Positions 1 to 11,393 of a stretch of DNA of 64,000 nt are shown one piece after another. A model generated the notes under the pieces. The model was not told the DNA's origin. It saw only the letters and a list, made by a program, of their open reading frames with translations, and searched no databases. A program made the position numbers and the translations under genes. The stretch is from positions 33,331,524 through 33,395,523 of the forward strand of contig CAIIXF020000006.1 of assembly GCA_903813345.2 (NCBI GenBank), given 5' to 3'. The first letter of the stretch is position 1. The number at the start of each line of letters is the position of its first letter. The DNA comes from Owenia fusiformis (taxonomy: Eukaryota; Annelida; Polychaeta; Sabellida; Oweniidae).

Positions 1-319
1 TTAACTTGTAACAGGTTTCAAAATGGCGGAACGGCATTTTCAAAGCTTGCACATGTCATGTTGCATTCTGGGAGCCAATCTCCTTTCCGGCGCAATCGGG
101 CTCCAAAATCACCTCAACATTTGAAGAGTCGGCATTAACATGTGAATATCCACTTTAACTTTTTAAGTTCTTATTTGTCATCATGGACACAATTTCCACT
201 GTATTTGGACTTACTAGGATGGAGAAAATAGAGCACTGAATACACTGAGGTAAGAATTTATTACATTTGCGACAGCATGTAATTTTCATAGTTATAGTAA
301 TTCTTTATGTTCCCCACTG
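1..319 (-). mobile_element. Tc1/mariner-like MITE, cut by window edge
   Basis: The right end reads TTCTTTATGTTCCCCACTG followed by TA. Its reverse complement (CAGTGGGGAACATAAAG) matches the terminus of the element at 59894-60462, and the interior also matches that element in inverted orientation (positions ~25-290 against ~59920-60190). A TA dinucleotide outside a CAGTNGGGGACATAAA-type end suggests a Tc1/mariner-type non-autonomous element. No transposase is visible. The left terminus lies outside the window. Confidence 0.7.
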
Positions 320-1438
320 TATGTAAAATTTTAAATCAAACAATGCATGTTTCCATAATTTTCTGCTTGACACGAGATGTATGGCAAAATCAGGCAAAAT
401 ACCAATTGCAGGGAAGTTGTGAAATTTAGTAATTAAAGGTAAAATTCTTTATTTTTCAATATTTGTTCTATATTTATGCCCCCCCCCCCGTGTAAATCAC
501 ATTACCCAGCTATTAGATGATATTTACCAGCCATAGAGTTTTCTACATGTTGCATTAGTACTTCTATCTAAGTAATAAGTACTTATAAATCTGAAGTCAT
601 ACTGACATTGCAAAGGGACCATATACAAATATAAAGGCCATTAATCTGTCTCTGTGAAGACTGTCACCTCAGACATATTTAATACCATTTCTTTCTAAGA
701 TTTATTAGAACGACAGTAGCTGGTTTCCATGGATTTTTGCTTCATGTGTAATATGGCTGTCATACTTGCTCAGGTTTTCTCTTTAAATTCTGACAAGTTT
801 CATCTTTTTCTAGAGTTTCAAAACCACCTTTGGTCATATTTTATTTTTGAGATTGCCCTTCATAAGCACAGTGTGCAAGCAATCCTATTCATGTTTAACA
901 GTGACATGTGCATGTACAATGTACATGTGCTGCACTTTGCCCTGCACTTTGTGTTTGCAAGAAACGCATGCAAAATGGCATTTCTTTTACATTCCTTTTG
1001 GTATTTTGTGCTATTTTTTACAAAATATAAGTTGGTAATAAGTAAAAAGAGCATAACCATTATATTTTATCTGCTTTGCTTGATCCTGGACCTTTTAATT
1101 CATATACAATGACTCAATGAACAAATATTAAGATGTTAATCAGAGTTAAACTTTATGCAATGGTATTTTGTATGTTTAAAGTCTTTAGATAAGAAAATTT
1201 CAAAAACTAATGTTGAACTGTTTTTATGCTATTCATATACATATGTATTATATACATATAAGTATGCGTTAACAGTTAACAGTCAGGAGAAAACATATGG
1301 ACAAATAGTTGCAAAAACGTATAAAGTATTAAAGTTGACAGTTTCAGCAGTAGAATTGTAAAAGGCAAATTATTGGATTATTGGTGTGTTTGTAAAGATT
1401 AAGTTTAAGACTAGTCTTAAAAGTCTAGTCATATAAAA
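320..1438. other. AT-rich non-coding stretch, no gene seen
   Basis: There is a C-homopolymer at about 481-489. Open frames here are AT-rich and show no recognisable domain. Nothing else is supported. Confidence 0.5.
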
Positions 1439-1496
1439 ATGGAGCAAAGCAATGAATCTGATATAGATAAGATGTCATCATTTTTTTTTGATTACG
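1439..1496 (+). CDS. Candidate alternative first coding exon of RXR
   Basis: An ATG opens 19 codons (MEQSNESDIDKMSSFFFDY) and then reaches a strong splice donor, ACG|GTGAGT, leaving one base (G). The first recognised RXR exon at 13414 begins with AA, so G+AA makes Glu and the reading continues as EQMDSTN in the RXR frame. Joining it to the seven recognised exons gives 1395 nt, or 464 aa. Vertebrate and invertebrate RXR genes commonly use alternative promoters that change the short N-terminus, so this is plausible. The intervening intron would be 11.9 kb. No homology was recognised for the peptide, and the phase match alone has about a one-in-three chance, so this is inference. Confidence 0.35.
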
Positions 1497-1865
1497 GTGA
1501 GTCAGAGTGTTATATTAGCTTATGTCCTGCACCAAACATATGTTGTGAGTATATAAAAGGAATGGAATATATTGGGAGAAGTTTTACAGCAGGGTAGTAG
1601 TATAGTGAGTGGGGTTCACAAGGGCTTCTAGCTAGCTAGACATTGTTAGGGTTGTTTACTTAGCTGTTCCTTTATGACAATCCATAATAGACTGTTTGGT
1701 TTCATTATTGAAGTCAAGCTGACTTGTAATGTTACTTAATGTCAAGATGAGCTTAATATACGCATTTTAATGTTCTTTTTTTGTTAGTATTAATCTACAG
1801 ATACTTCACAGATATTAAACAATTACGTAAAAGCTGTCGCAATAGAAACACCTAATCGTTTGTTT

Positions 1866-2095
1866 GTCCATCCACCCCATCCATCCATCTATCCACTATC
1901 TATCCATCCATCCATCCATCCATCTATCCACCCATCCCATCCACCATCCATTCACCCATCCCATCCATCTATCCACCATCTACCCATCCATCCATCCATC
2001 CATCCATCCATCCATCTATCCACCCATCCCATCCACCATCCATTCACCATCTCATCCATCTATCCACCAACCATTCCATCGCATCCATCCATTTC
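1866..2095 (+). repeat. (ATCC)n microsatellite, interrupted
   Basis: This is a 230-bp tract of CATC/ATCC tetranucleotides with interruptions. The His/Pro/Ser/Ile-rich open frames over it are translation artefacts of the repeat. Confidence 0.9.
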
Positions 2096-2149
2096 AACTT
2101 TTTGTAGATGGTGTTTGGCAGTTGGTGTTCTTTTTATCGTACCTAACAA

Positions 2150-2760
2150 GAGGTACGATATTGTAGTCAGCTTGACCGGCGGCGGGCGGGCGGCGGGCGG
2201 GCGGCGGGTGGCGTCTCACTTTTCAGCTTGTCTACAGGTTTCCAGCCAAACCATTTGAGGGATTCATCTGAAATTTTCAGGGATGTTTCTACATATCAAA
2301 GTCAAGAACTGATTAGTTTTTGGGCATTCTGGGTAAATTTTAAGGTGGCCATTTTGGATTTTCCGTCCTAAAATCTTCACTTTCAAGACTTGTCTCCAGG
2401 TTTTCAGCCAAACCATTTGAGGGATTCATCTGAAATTTTCAGGGATGTTTCTACATATCAACATCAAGAACTGATTGGTTTTTGGGCATTCTGGGTAAAT
2501 TTTAAGGTGGCCATTTTGGATTTTCCGTCCTAAAATCTTCACTTTCAAGACTTGTCTACAGGTTTTCAGCCAAACCATTTGAGGGATTCATCTGAAATTT
2601 TCAGGGATGTTTCTACATATCAACGTCAAGAACTGATTAGTTTTTGGGCATTCTGGGTAAATGTTAGGCTGCCATTTTAGATTTTCCGTCCTAAAATCTT
2701 GTCTATCGAGGCTTGTCTACAGGATTCCAGCCAAACCGTTCAAATTTTTACATATGTTAC
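2150..2760 (+). repeat. GC-rich microsatellite plus ~162-bp tandem core
   Basis: A GGCGGGCG-type microsatellite (about 2178-2210) is followed by nearly four tandem copies of a ~162-bp unit. Each contains CAGCCAAACCATTTGAGG, a run ending in AGGGATGTTTCTACATATC, and GGCCATTTTGGATTTTCC. Unit starts lie near 2235, 2396, 2559 and 2718; the last copy is diverged. The 14-mer AGGTACGATATTGT occurs on both sides of the array (2150 and 2843). The layout resembles the pearl/Helitron-like repeats elsewhere in the window, but the family is different. A related single stretch is at about 10783-10825. Confidence 0.8.
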
Positions 2761-2886
2761 ACAGTGATAAGTTCTAGAGCTGATTAACTTTTCTGTGGCT
2801 ACCTCGCTTTCTTGGTCAACAAGACCACAATGCTGTGTTTTAGGTACGATATTGTTCACGTCTGTGCCTTGTTGTATTACTTTGCC

Positions 2887-3269
2887 TAGTGTTGTCGCGA
2901 TATGTCATAATCGTACATCGATCCATCGGCAATTTTCAATAGTAAACATCGATGATCGAGAAAAGTCTGACCAAATTTACCACCATTATAAAATAAATAA
3001 AATTCTGAATGCAACAAATAAATAATAATATGATACTTCCGGTTGGTCACGTGGAGGTTATTGCTTGAACATTTCAAAAGCTAAAACGTTTCAAAGTGAA
3101 AGCATATCAGAGAATGTTGAAAGATGAACTAAAGAATGAAAAGGGTATGGCATTTGTATGAAAACGAGATAGGAAAAAGGTGATTTTAGCAGATTTATTT
3201 TTTGAAATGTTTCAGGCATCGATGCATCGCCAGAATCACTTTTGATATCGATAAATCGTGACAACACTA
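2887..3269. mobile_element. hAT-type MITE with perfect 8-bp target duplication
   Basis: The termini are TAGTGTTGTCGCGATA on the left and TATCGATAAATCGTGACAACACTA on the right, an imperfect inverted pair with the TAG..CTA ends seen in hAT elements. Both sides are flanked by ACTTTGCC (2879-2886 and 3270-3277), an exact 8-bp duplication typical of hAT. At 383 bp and with no transposase it is non-autonomous. Confidence 0.85.
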
Positions 3270-3277
3270 ACTTTGCC

Positions 3278-4222
3278 CCCTCCCTCTTACTCTATCCCCT
3301 CCTTTCGCATCTCTGTTTTGCTGTCATTTTCAAACTGATAGATTATGCTGCAGAAGGCATGACAATCTATTCAATTTCATAAGATGGATCAGCCTAACAC
3401 TGCAGGGGGTTCCGTCAGATCCTCAATTTGGTGTTCTAACAAATATGAGATGTTAACGGTATCTCATATTTATCATGGGTGAAGCCAGGCATGGGACAGG
3501 TGAGGCATTTGTGATACTTCACATTATTTGCTATTAAAGCCATGAATAAAATGTCAAAAAAGCCTTGTTTTGAAAACCAAAATAAAAAAAGTATAAAGGT
3601 TAGAAGTGTTGGGCTCTTATTCTATTGCTCAGCACCTCCTTCGTATTCTCGATCTCCCCTCTCAGATTTACCTACAATCATTCAACACTCTTCAGAAGAA
3701 AATATGATAAACCTTAAAACTTACATTAAAAAAAGTTCAGAATTCTGGACTGATGAAACATATTTAAATTCCAATAATCCTTAAATCGAGTTATTGAGTT
3801 AAAAAAATCACCATTCAAAAATCCAGAGGCAAGTATTGGAAGAGATAAGACAGTATTATATTGGAAATCATATTAAAAAACTTAAAATCAGTGTTTAGTC
3901 CAGTATTTTGTGAATGAGATATTTTCAGGAAGATAATGTCAATCTGAAAAAGTATTAATGTGGGTGGGTTTTCTAATCAAACTAGATCAAGTTATTTTCC
4001 CAAACCTCAAATGGCCTTGTTTTATTGGTATAGTTAATGAAAATATGTCCTATGTCCTTGTTTATGTTCACAAAATTGAATCCATAAATTCTAAAATATA
4101 ATCTGGTTAAATATTGATCTGGCTGGGGCTAGCATTAATCTACTTATTTTCTCCTGTTAACAAAGACCAGACAAGATCCAGTGAGATTTTTTTTATCTAT
4201 TTCATAATGATCTTATACCATT
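3278..4222. other. Non-coding stretch, nothing recognised
   Basis: An 80-codon open frame at 3542-3784 shows no recognisable domain, is lysine- and asparagine-rich, and lacks splice context. A small hairpin (ATATGAGATGTTAACGGTATCTCATAT) is near 3445. Nothing else is supported. Confidence 0.4.
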
Positions 4223-4226
4223 AGTA

Positions 4227-4884
4227 CAATAACGTCATTTCTGCGGGCAATATATACAGAATATCACATCATTTTGAGTGATATCATTTTTATCGCCGAG
4301 TTGATATCAAATATCAACACGAGTGAGCGAAGCAAATGAGTGTTGATATTTGATATCTACGAGGCAATAAAATGATATCACGAGAAATTATGTGATATTG
4401 GGTTTATCCCATGATTACAATCACCTTGTGATGTTCTGATCCAATTTCCAGGACATTGGCAGACAATATAAACTAGAAATTTGAATATCAATATATTGAA
4501 TATTTGAAACACTTTATTTTCATATGCACTACTTTCTGTACATGATATAGTTCGTCATAAATACTATTTTAATCGTTATTTAGCAGCCTTCTAATCAAAT
4601 TATATACACAATTGTAATTCAATACACCAATGAAACTTAAAGAGAATACATTAACGGACCTATTTTCTCAAAAGAGAATAAATACATTAACGGACCTATT
4701 TTCTCAAAAGAGAATAAATTATCTGACTTAATTTCCAACAATATTATGGTGCGAAATGCAAATGTGATATCACACGGATATGCGTGAGATAAACGATATC
4801 ACACGCATATGAGTTTGATAAACGATTTTCTGGAAAATATCACACGGATTTCAATAATATCAGAAATACCAATAGCTGTTATTG
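4227..4884. mobile_element. TA-flanked fold-back MITE
   Basis: The left end CAATAACGTCATTTCTG and the right end, reverse-complemented CAATAACAGCTATTGGTATTTCTG, form imperfect inverted termini. TA dinucleotides lie outside each end. Inside, 4255-4400 forms an internal palindrome around ATATCAACACGAG / TGAGTGTTGATAT. A 41-bp unit containing ACATTAACGGACCTATTTTC is duplicated in tandem at about 4640-4722. Confidence 0.55.
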
Positions 4885-4913
4885 TACAGATAACACATTA
4901 ATCGTGGGATAAT

Positions 4914-5055
4914 GAACAAATATTTCACTCTATTGAGGTGAATACCTGTACATCTCTCACAAGTGATATTCCACGAAGCCCGAAGGGCAAGTGGAATATC
5001 ACCTTGTGAAAGTGCTACAGGTATTCACCGAAAATAGAGTGAAATATTTGTTTTA
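4914..5055. repeat. 140-bp palindrome
   Basis: AACAAATATTTCACTCTATT on the left pairs with its inverted copy ending in AGTGAAATATTTGTT. Nested arms GAATACCTGTA / TACAGGTATTC and GTGATATTCCAC / GTGGAATATCAC surround a GAAGCCCGAAGGGC centre. It is probably a small fold-back element. Confidence 0.8.
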
Positions 5056-5269
5056 TTATATCACTGTCTAGCTAAACATCCCCAATATTATTATTATAGA
5101 TGTTTTAGTGCTAGTTTAGAAGGCATTCATTTTACTATATCGACCTGAGCAATATGTCACGTCATAGTGGTGGTCAAGAATGCATTTAACCACCGGTCGA
5201 AAATGCATTTAACCACCGGCAATTTTCCCCGGGAAATTAGATATCGTTCAGTGCGTATATTACTTTTTT

Positions 5270-5492
5270 CATTAAAAAAGTAATCTTTGATAACCAAATA
5301 CCATTGGACGGACATTCTCTGCTAAAGAAGAAATCTAAAGATGACAGCTTAATTTCAAAATGGCAACCATGTTTCATAAAAACATAATCTTTGATAATTC
5401 AAATACCAGTGAATGAATTTGGCTAAAATTTTTTATCAAAACATGTTTTGTTCGGTGGGATTTGCTACTCCGTGGAGTTGCTGTTTTTCTAG
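5270..5492 (+). mobile_element. 3' remnant of a Helitron-like repeat
   Basis: The end reads TTCGGTGGGATTTGCTACTC, then a hairpin ACTCCGTGGAGT, then TGCTGTTTTTCTAG followed by T. A CTRR end (CTAG) after a short hairpin, with T as the next base, is the Helitron 3' signature. The same TCG(A)TGGGATTTGCTAC motif ends the copies at 20371, 22212 and 34141. Part of the tandem core lies upstream (TAATCTTTGATAA repeated near 5280 and 5385). No 5' end was found. Confidence 0.6.
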
Positions 5493-5997
5493 TTTATGTT
5501 CTGTCAGATTTTATGATAATTCTTTTTCTTTTCTTTTTTTAAGATCTATCCTGGTCCTAATAGAAGTTGGTCATTAATTCATCCCAAATTTGTTGTCAAC
5601 ATCAAACTATGAAATGCAAATTGAAAGGGAAACAGTAGCATATATTATGAATTTCTTCTCCATTGAATCTATTTTAGAAAATGACTTTGTATCTGTGATT
5701 TTGCCTTAAATCTACAATTATCATGAATCAGTAATAGCAGTGGAATTCAGAAATGACCTATTCTTATATATAATAATAATAAAAGATGGACACTACTATG
5801 GTAATAAATTCGAATATCTTTTAACCGAACTCCGTTTTTAATTTCTGATATTTTATTTAATTTATATCTATTTTCATATCAGACCATGTATCCATTACAC
5901 TTTGTACTGTATTATTCATAAAAAATATACATCTTTGTTTACACATCCTATTTGTGGTTGTTTTCTGAACAGTGAACAGTTTTGCTATTTTTATTAT

Positions 5998-7691
5998 TAT
6001 TAGCTCACATGGTGAGCTTTTGCAATCACTCACTTGTCCGTCTGTCTGTCCGTCCGTCCGTCCGTCTGTCCGTCCGTCCGTCAACAATAGTGGCACGTTT
6101 TAAAACCTCTGTCGATAGGATTCCTGTTTTAAGTTATTTCTGTTCAACATCAATACAGAAAACTCCCCTATGACTCCTGGTTCAAAAGCTCGCCTATTTT
6201 CAAAATGGCCGCCACTTTTGTCTCGCGAAATTCACTTTTGACCCATTTGTTTTAAAACCTCTGTCGATAGGATTCCCGTTTTAAGTTATTTCTGTTCAAC
6301 ATCAATACAGAAAACTCCCCTATGACTCCTGGTTCAAAAGCTCGCCTATTTTCAAAATGGCCGTCACTTTTGTCTCGCGAAATTCACTTTTGACCCATTT
6401 CCTAGCTTTACAAATAATTTCAAGTGTCCTTCACTGTAAAAATCCATGTCAATGTAAAGGGTAGATATATGTAATAATATTGTTACAAAAAATCAGCGAA
6501 AAATTATATCCATTTTTTTATTTTCAGCCATTTTAGTTAACATTGATTTGTCTATCTGACTTGCGAAATCCACTTTCCGTCAATAACAGTGGCACGTTTT
6601 AAAACCTCTGTCGATAGGATTCCTGTTTTAAGTTATTTCTGTTCAACATCAATACAGAAAACTCCCCTATGACTCCTGGTTCAAAAGCTCGCCTATTTTC
6701 AAAATGGCCGCCATTTTTGTCTCGCGAAATTCACTTTTGACCCATTTCCTAGCTTTACAAATAATTTCAAGTGTCCTACATTGTAAAAATCCATGTCAAT
6801 GTAAAGAGTAGATGTATGAAATAATTTTGTTACGAAAAATCAGCGAAAAATTATATCCATTTTTTTTTTCAGCTATTTTAGTTAACATTGATTTGTTCAT
6901 CTGTCTCGCAAAATCCACTTTTGGACCATTTACCTTAAACCCTCTGTCGATAGGATTTCCGTTTTAAATTAATTTTGTTCAACATCAATACAAAAAACTC
7001 TCCTATGACTCTTGGTTCAAAAGCTCACCTATTTTCAAAATGGTCGCCATTCTTGTTCCGCGAAATTCACTTTTTGCCCATTTCCTAGCTTTACAAATAA
7101 TTCCAGCTGTCCTGCATTGTAAAAAGCCGTGTCACTGTAAAGAGTAGTTGTATGAAATAATTTTGTTACAAAAATCGGCAAAATATTATATCTGTTTTTT
7201 TATTTTCAGCCATTTTAGTTAACATTGATTTGTCCATCTGTCTCGCGAAATCCTCTTTTGAACCATTTGCTTAAAACCTCTGTCGATAGGATTCCAGTTT
7301 CACATTATTTTTGTTTAACATCAATACAAAAAACTCCCCTATGACTCCTGGTTCAAAAGCTTGCCTGATTTCAAAATGGTCGCCATTTTTGTCTCGCGAA
7401 ATTCAATTTTGGCCTATTTCCTAGCTTTACAAATAATTTCAGGTGTCTTGCATTGCAAAAAGCCATGTCACTGTAAAGAGTAGTTGTACGAAATAATTTT
7501 GTTCCAAATAATTGGCAAAAAATTATATCCGTTTTTTTTCTCAGCCATTTTACTTAACATCGATCTGTCCATCTGTCTCTCAGTCAGTCCAAAATAGTGG
7601 CAAGTGGCTTGAAATAATTTTGTTACAAAAAATCAGCAAAAAATTATATCCGGTTTTTTCTGTCACCATGTGAGCCCAGTACCCACGGTAC
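5998..7691 (+). mobile_element. Pearl-like repeat with CCGT microsatellite and ~350-bp core array
   Basis: It begins TTAGCTCACATGGTGAGCTTTTGC, followed by a (CCGT)n/(CTGT)n tract at about 6035-6080. Four to five diverged units of roughly 330-370 bp follow, each carrying AACCTCTGTCGATAGGATT, ACTCCCCTATGACTC, TTCAAAATGG and CCATTTTAGTTAACAT. The end reads CACCATGTGAGCCC, then the perfect hairpin AGTACC-CAC-GGTACT. The start and end share an inverted CTCACATGGTG core. The gene order (microsatellite, tandem core, unique tail) matches bivalve pearl elements. No protein is encoded. Confidence 0.7.
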
Positions 7692-7889
7692 TAATTTATT
7701 TACAAATAATGGTGTATGTAATCTTCATGAGCACATGATCAGGAGAGCCATAGGTTTATGTTCTCATTGGAAGATTGATTTAGAATTTTTAAGATCTTCT
7801 TCATAAAAAATAGAACTTTTGTAAATTTGTTTCAAACAATAGAAGTCAATGATTTAAACCATAGAACTTTGGATGAGTATTTCATACAA

Positions 7890-8010
7890 ACAGACAATAG
7901 ATGTCATGTATTCAAACAATCAAAGTAAATTGTTCAAACAATCAAAGTAAATTGTTCAAACAATCAAAGTCAGTCGTTCAAACAATCAAAGTAAGTCGAT
8001 CAAACAATAG
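7890..8010 (+). repeat. 22-bp tandem repeat
   Basis: About five copies of a unit like TTCAAACAATCAAAGTAAATTG, with increasing divergence toward both ends. Confidence 0.8.
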
Positions 8011-9407
8011 AAGTTGAGACAATAGAGGTTTTGCATCCTAACAGAAGTCTTATGAAGAAATGTAAAATACAGGTATATTATGATCAAACATTAATAATCC
8101 TTAAAACAAACAATAGAAAAAGCAAGAGTCATGTATAAAGAATAGTAGTCCTCTACTTATATAGGTGTTGTATATCAAATGAGATGAATCATTGCTAGAT
8201 ACTGCTGATATTCGTTTTTTGTTGATGAAATAATTTTCTTAAATATCTATTGAAATATGTATGTTGCCATCAGATGCTGTATAAAAAGTATGACTGCTTT
8301 TTTGAGTTTGAGTCTTAATTGATTTGGCTATATTTACTCTATGTAGGTTAAAATATGCGAGAAATTCCTCACTGTGTGCCCCTATCAGCAGTGCCCCTGA
8401 TCCATATATGAATAACATTGAGAATGTATTGATTTCATCTGCAGTGAATAGGTGGTCGACAGTGAAACATCTAACCAGTTACCACAACCAACCGGATTTT
8501 CTAAAGGTCATTAGGTACATTTACGAACTCCATGGTGGATAGCATATGATAAAATGGCCATATATCTGGAATTATATTTACCTTGAAATTGCACTAGTTA
8601 AAATTGAGTAGCCTTGCTGGGGTTTATTCATAGACAGTAACTGCTGATCAGATGGGCGCAAACTTTGCTTATAAATCCTGTGCTTATTATTATATAGGAC
8701 TTGTGAAGCGTGCATATACATAAAATCCTATAGGCAGCCATACTGGAGCAACTGAATAGAGCATCAACATTCACCATTTACCAAATCCTTGACTGGCCAC
8801 TCATCATTTGAGTTCATATAATAATCATGGATATTTAAGATTGCCAATCAGTCAGCCATATTGGAATACAACTACCAGGTATACCTTATTTGCATATTTA
8901 CTTCAGGATTGGGGTCAATGGATTAGAAATGTCCATGAAATCAATGACATGCAATCTCTCTCTGTGTACATGTAGTTAAATTCATTTTCTAATTACAGGC
9001 CAGCGCAAAGCATCCAGAAAACACAACCAATAAGAAATTGCCATCTGCAAATAAATGTCATAATAACAAAAATTTCATATACCTCTGTTCAACTAGAAAA
9101 ACTGTTATAATACAATTTTGAACACAATACTCAATCGGCCGGGCGCCGTAGTAAAAATCGGAGCAAATGTGACCATGGCATTACAATGATTAACCGGGTA
9201 AATAAACTTTTTTGCTGATGTATTTTCGAGATTAGAGATTGTTTGTACCCTGTGGTTGTTGCCTCTTAGTACTAGTACTTACGTAGACTGGCTTATTGCC
9301 AAAGGTTGGTAAGTCTAAAGCAATATTTCACATGTAGCCGGGCAGTCATTGATGCACTACTTTAATAGTTATCAATGAACAAAACTCCCTCTGAATTTAT
9401 TGTATCC
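8011..9407. other. Non-coding stretch, nothing recognised
   Basis: A 72-codon open frame at 8324-8542 has no recognisable domain. No inverted or tandem structure stands out. Confidence 0.4.
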
Positions 9408-9413
9408 TGGTTG

Positions 9414-9762
9414 CAGGCCTGTCAACTGTCCCGCAATTTGCGTATTTGTCACGCATTTGCTGAAGAATTCGAAGTCACGCCAGTTATTTTTGCGTGACAG
9501 AAAATGTCACGCAAATACGCATTTTACCTGGTAATTGTCACGCCAAAATATTTCTGTAGAAAAATTTCTAAAAAAGATCGTGTACACAGCAAAAATACGA
9601 ATGCCGGAAAAAAAATGTACGCATTTCGTTCGGACTTTTCACGCGAATTACGTATATGTCACGCATTCTGTTCGAAATTTTTCGTACCTGCCCCCCTCCC
9701 CCAAGGTGGTGTTCAACATTTCCAAGTCACTCATGTTAGGTGTTCCCAAGTTGACAGGCCTG
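9414..9762. mobile_element. MITE with CAGGCCTGTCAACT termini
   Basis: The left end CAGGCCTGTCAACTGTCCC and the right end CCCAAGTTGACAGGCCTG are inverted copies. TGGTTG (6 bp) flanks both ends at 9408-9413 and 9763-9768. The interior repeats TGTCACGC and CGCATTT motifs. CAGGCCTG ends suggest a hAT relative, but the visible duplication is 6 bp rather than 8, so the superfamily is left open. Confidence 0.75.
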
Positions 9763-9772
9763 TGGTTGTTGT

Positions 9773-9815
9773 TAGCTCACATGGTGAGCTTTTGCAATCA
9801 CTCACTTGTTTTATT
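9773..9815 (+). mobile_element. Solo 5' fragment of the 5998-type repeat
   Basis: TTAGCTCACATGGTGAGC and the following TTTTGCAATCACTCACTTGT are identical to the start of the element at 5998. The homology stops exactly where that element's microsatellite begins. Confidence 0.75.
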
Positions 9816-11384
9816 GATTGCAAAGCAGTTTTCTCGATTTTTTATATTGCAGGAGTTTATTATTAGGACGATTTTACCAAGTTGCTCTGACTAAAGTGTT
9901 CTTTGTTGTTTTGATATCTGGTCGATGTCTCTAAGGATTCAACTACGTATTGTCTTTTATTTTATGAATGTTTGACTGGAGTCATTTCTTATCAACCAGA
10001 ATATGAGTATCTGTCTCTCAAATATAGATGGGGAATATCCCAGGAGTGAATTCTAAGCTAGGGGTTTTGCAAGGCTACTTGTGCCACACGGACTTATATA
10101 TAATTTCCAGAGCTTTCATTGCTGGTGGTATATTATGTCGGTATGTCCTTAATCTGTACTATAGTATTACGATTTTGTTGACATATAGCAGATCAATATG
10201 TTGACCTGATTGTGGTTTTGGTTAAGTCACAAGGTAAAGGAATTTGGAAATTGTCCTTAGCATTGATTGATCCAATTTTTGTTTCATAGCATAACTTGTC
10301 ATAATGTTTCATCAAATGCTTAACCAAAATATTGAGGAATATTATCCAAATTATATTAAACATGAAAATATGTGTATCATGTATTTATTTAAAGAAACTG
10401 TGTTTCCTAATTGTGTCAAAAATCAACAGGGAAAAGAATATGCAGGATTAAACCTTACACACTAAACAATACAGAAATTCTAAAAATCAGATTCAATTTC
10501 CACTATGTCAACATATTGTTATAGTCCCCAACTTGTCGTGGAAAGTGTTTTGGGGTTGGTGTTCTGATACTCACCACAGTGTACATGAAGACTAGGAAAG
10601 ATTGACATTGTTTCTCACTGTAGAATTTCAGTCATAGCATACATAGCGTACTACTGAGTAAAACCAATATGTTGTGGAGAGAATATGAATAAATGCAAAT
10701 GCATGAAACCTATTGGACATACATATCAGATCTATATCATGTATCAAATTGTATTTATTGTTCACTGTTAAGTCAGTGTGGCATTGTGGGTAAATGTTAA
10801 GGTGGCCATCTTGGATTTCTTTCATGAAAACTGTTTTATTTTATTAAAGGGTGAAGTAAGACCTGATAGTTAAAAATCGTTCATGACCACTGAAGCCCCC
10901 CCCCCTCCTCTCTCTCTCCTAGATCTACGCTATAAAGAGAATTGGTTGGCCCAAAGTCAGTTTTTTCACATAAACTAAAACCAATAACAATGCTGTTAAT
11001 TAGCAGTTATTGCTTGTTAAAAGCAATAAACATATAGGCCTAGTGCATATGTTTATGTAGTCCTTGAACAGGTCATGTTGCCTGTAGATTCACCTTGAAC
11101 AAGGTTATTATATCCTTGTAGCCTCTTCTTTATGAGAGTGCTGCTTATTGTCATGTTTATTGACATTCTTACTCCACTGCATTTCTCTTTAGAATTGACT
11201 GATTTGAGATTTGATTTCACTCTTCATTCTATTTTTTACATTTCTATTTTAGTAGATTCACCATAATGACAAAAATAAGTGAAATAAAGGAAGCATTATG
11301 AGTGATCAGGCATGACAAATGTTCAAAATAGATAAAAATGATAGGAAAATAGTTATATTAAACCAGTTTTACAACGAGAACATT
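9816..11384. other. Non-coding stretch with low-complexity tracts
   Basis: A CCCCCCCCCC then CTCTCTCT tract lies at about 10896-10920. The stretch around 10783-10825 resembles one unit of the 2150-2760 tandem core. No gene is visible. Confidence 0.5.
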
Positions 11385-11393
11385 AAATCCAGT

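Noticed and set aside
729-1112. 127-codon open frame rich in Phe, Leu and Cys
   Set aside because: Composition follows the AT-rich DNA; no domain, no splice context, and overlapping frames on both strands.
1860-2258. 132-codon frame of His/Pro/Ser/Ile repeats
   Set aside because: Translation of the ATCC microsatellite and adjoining GC repeat.
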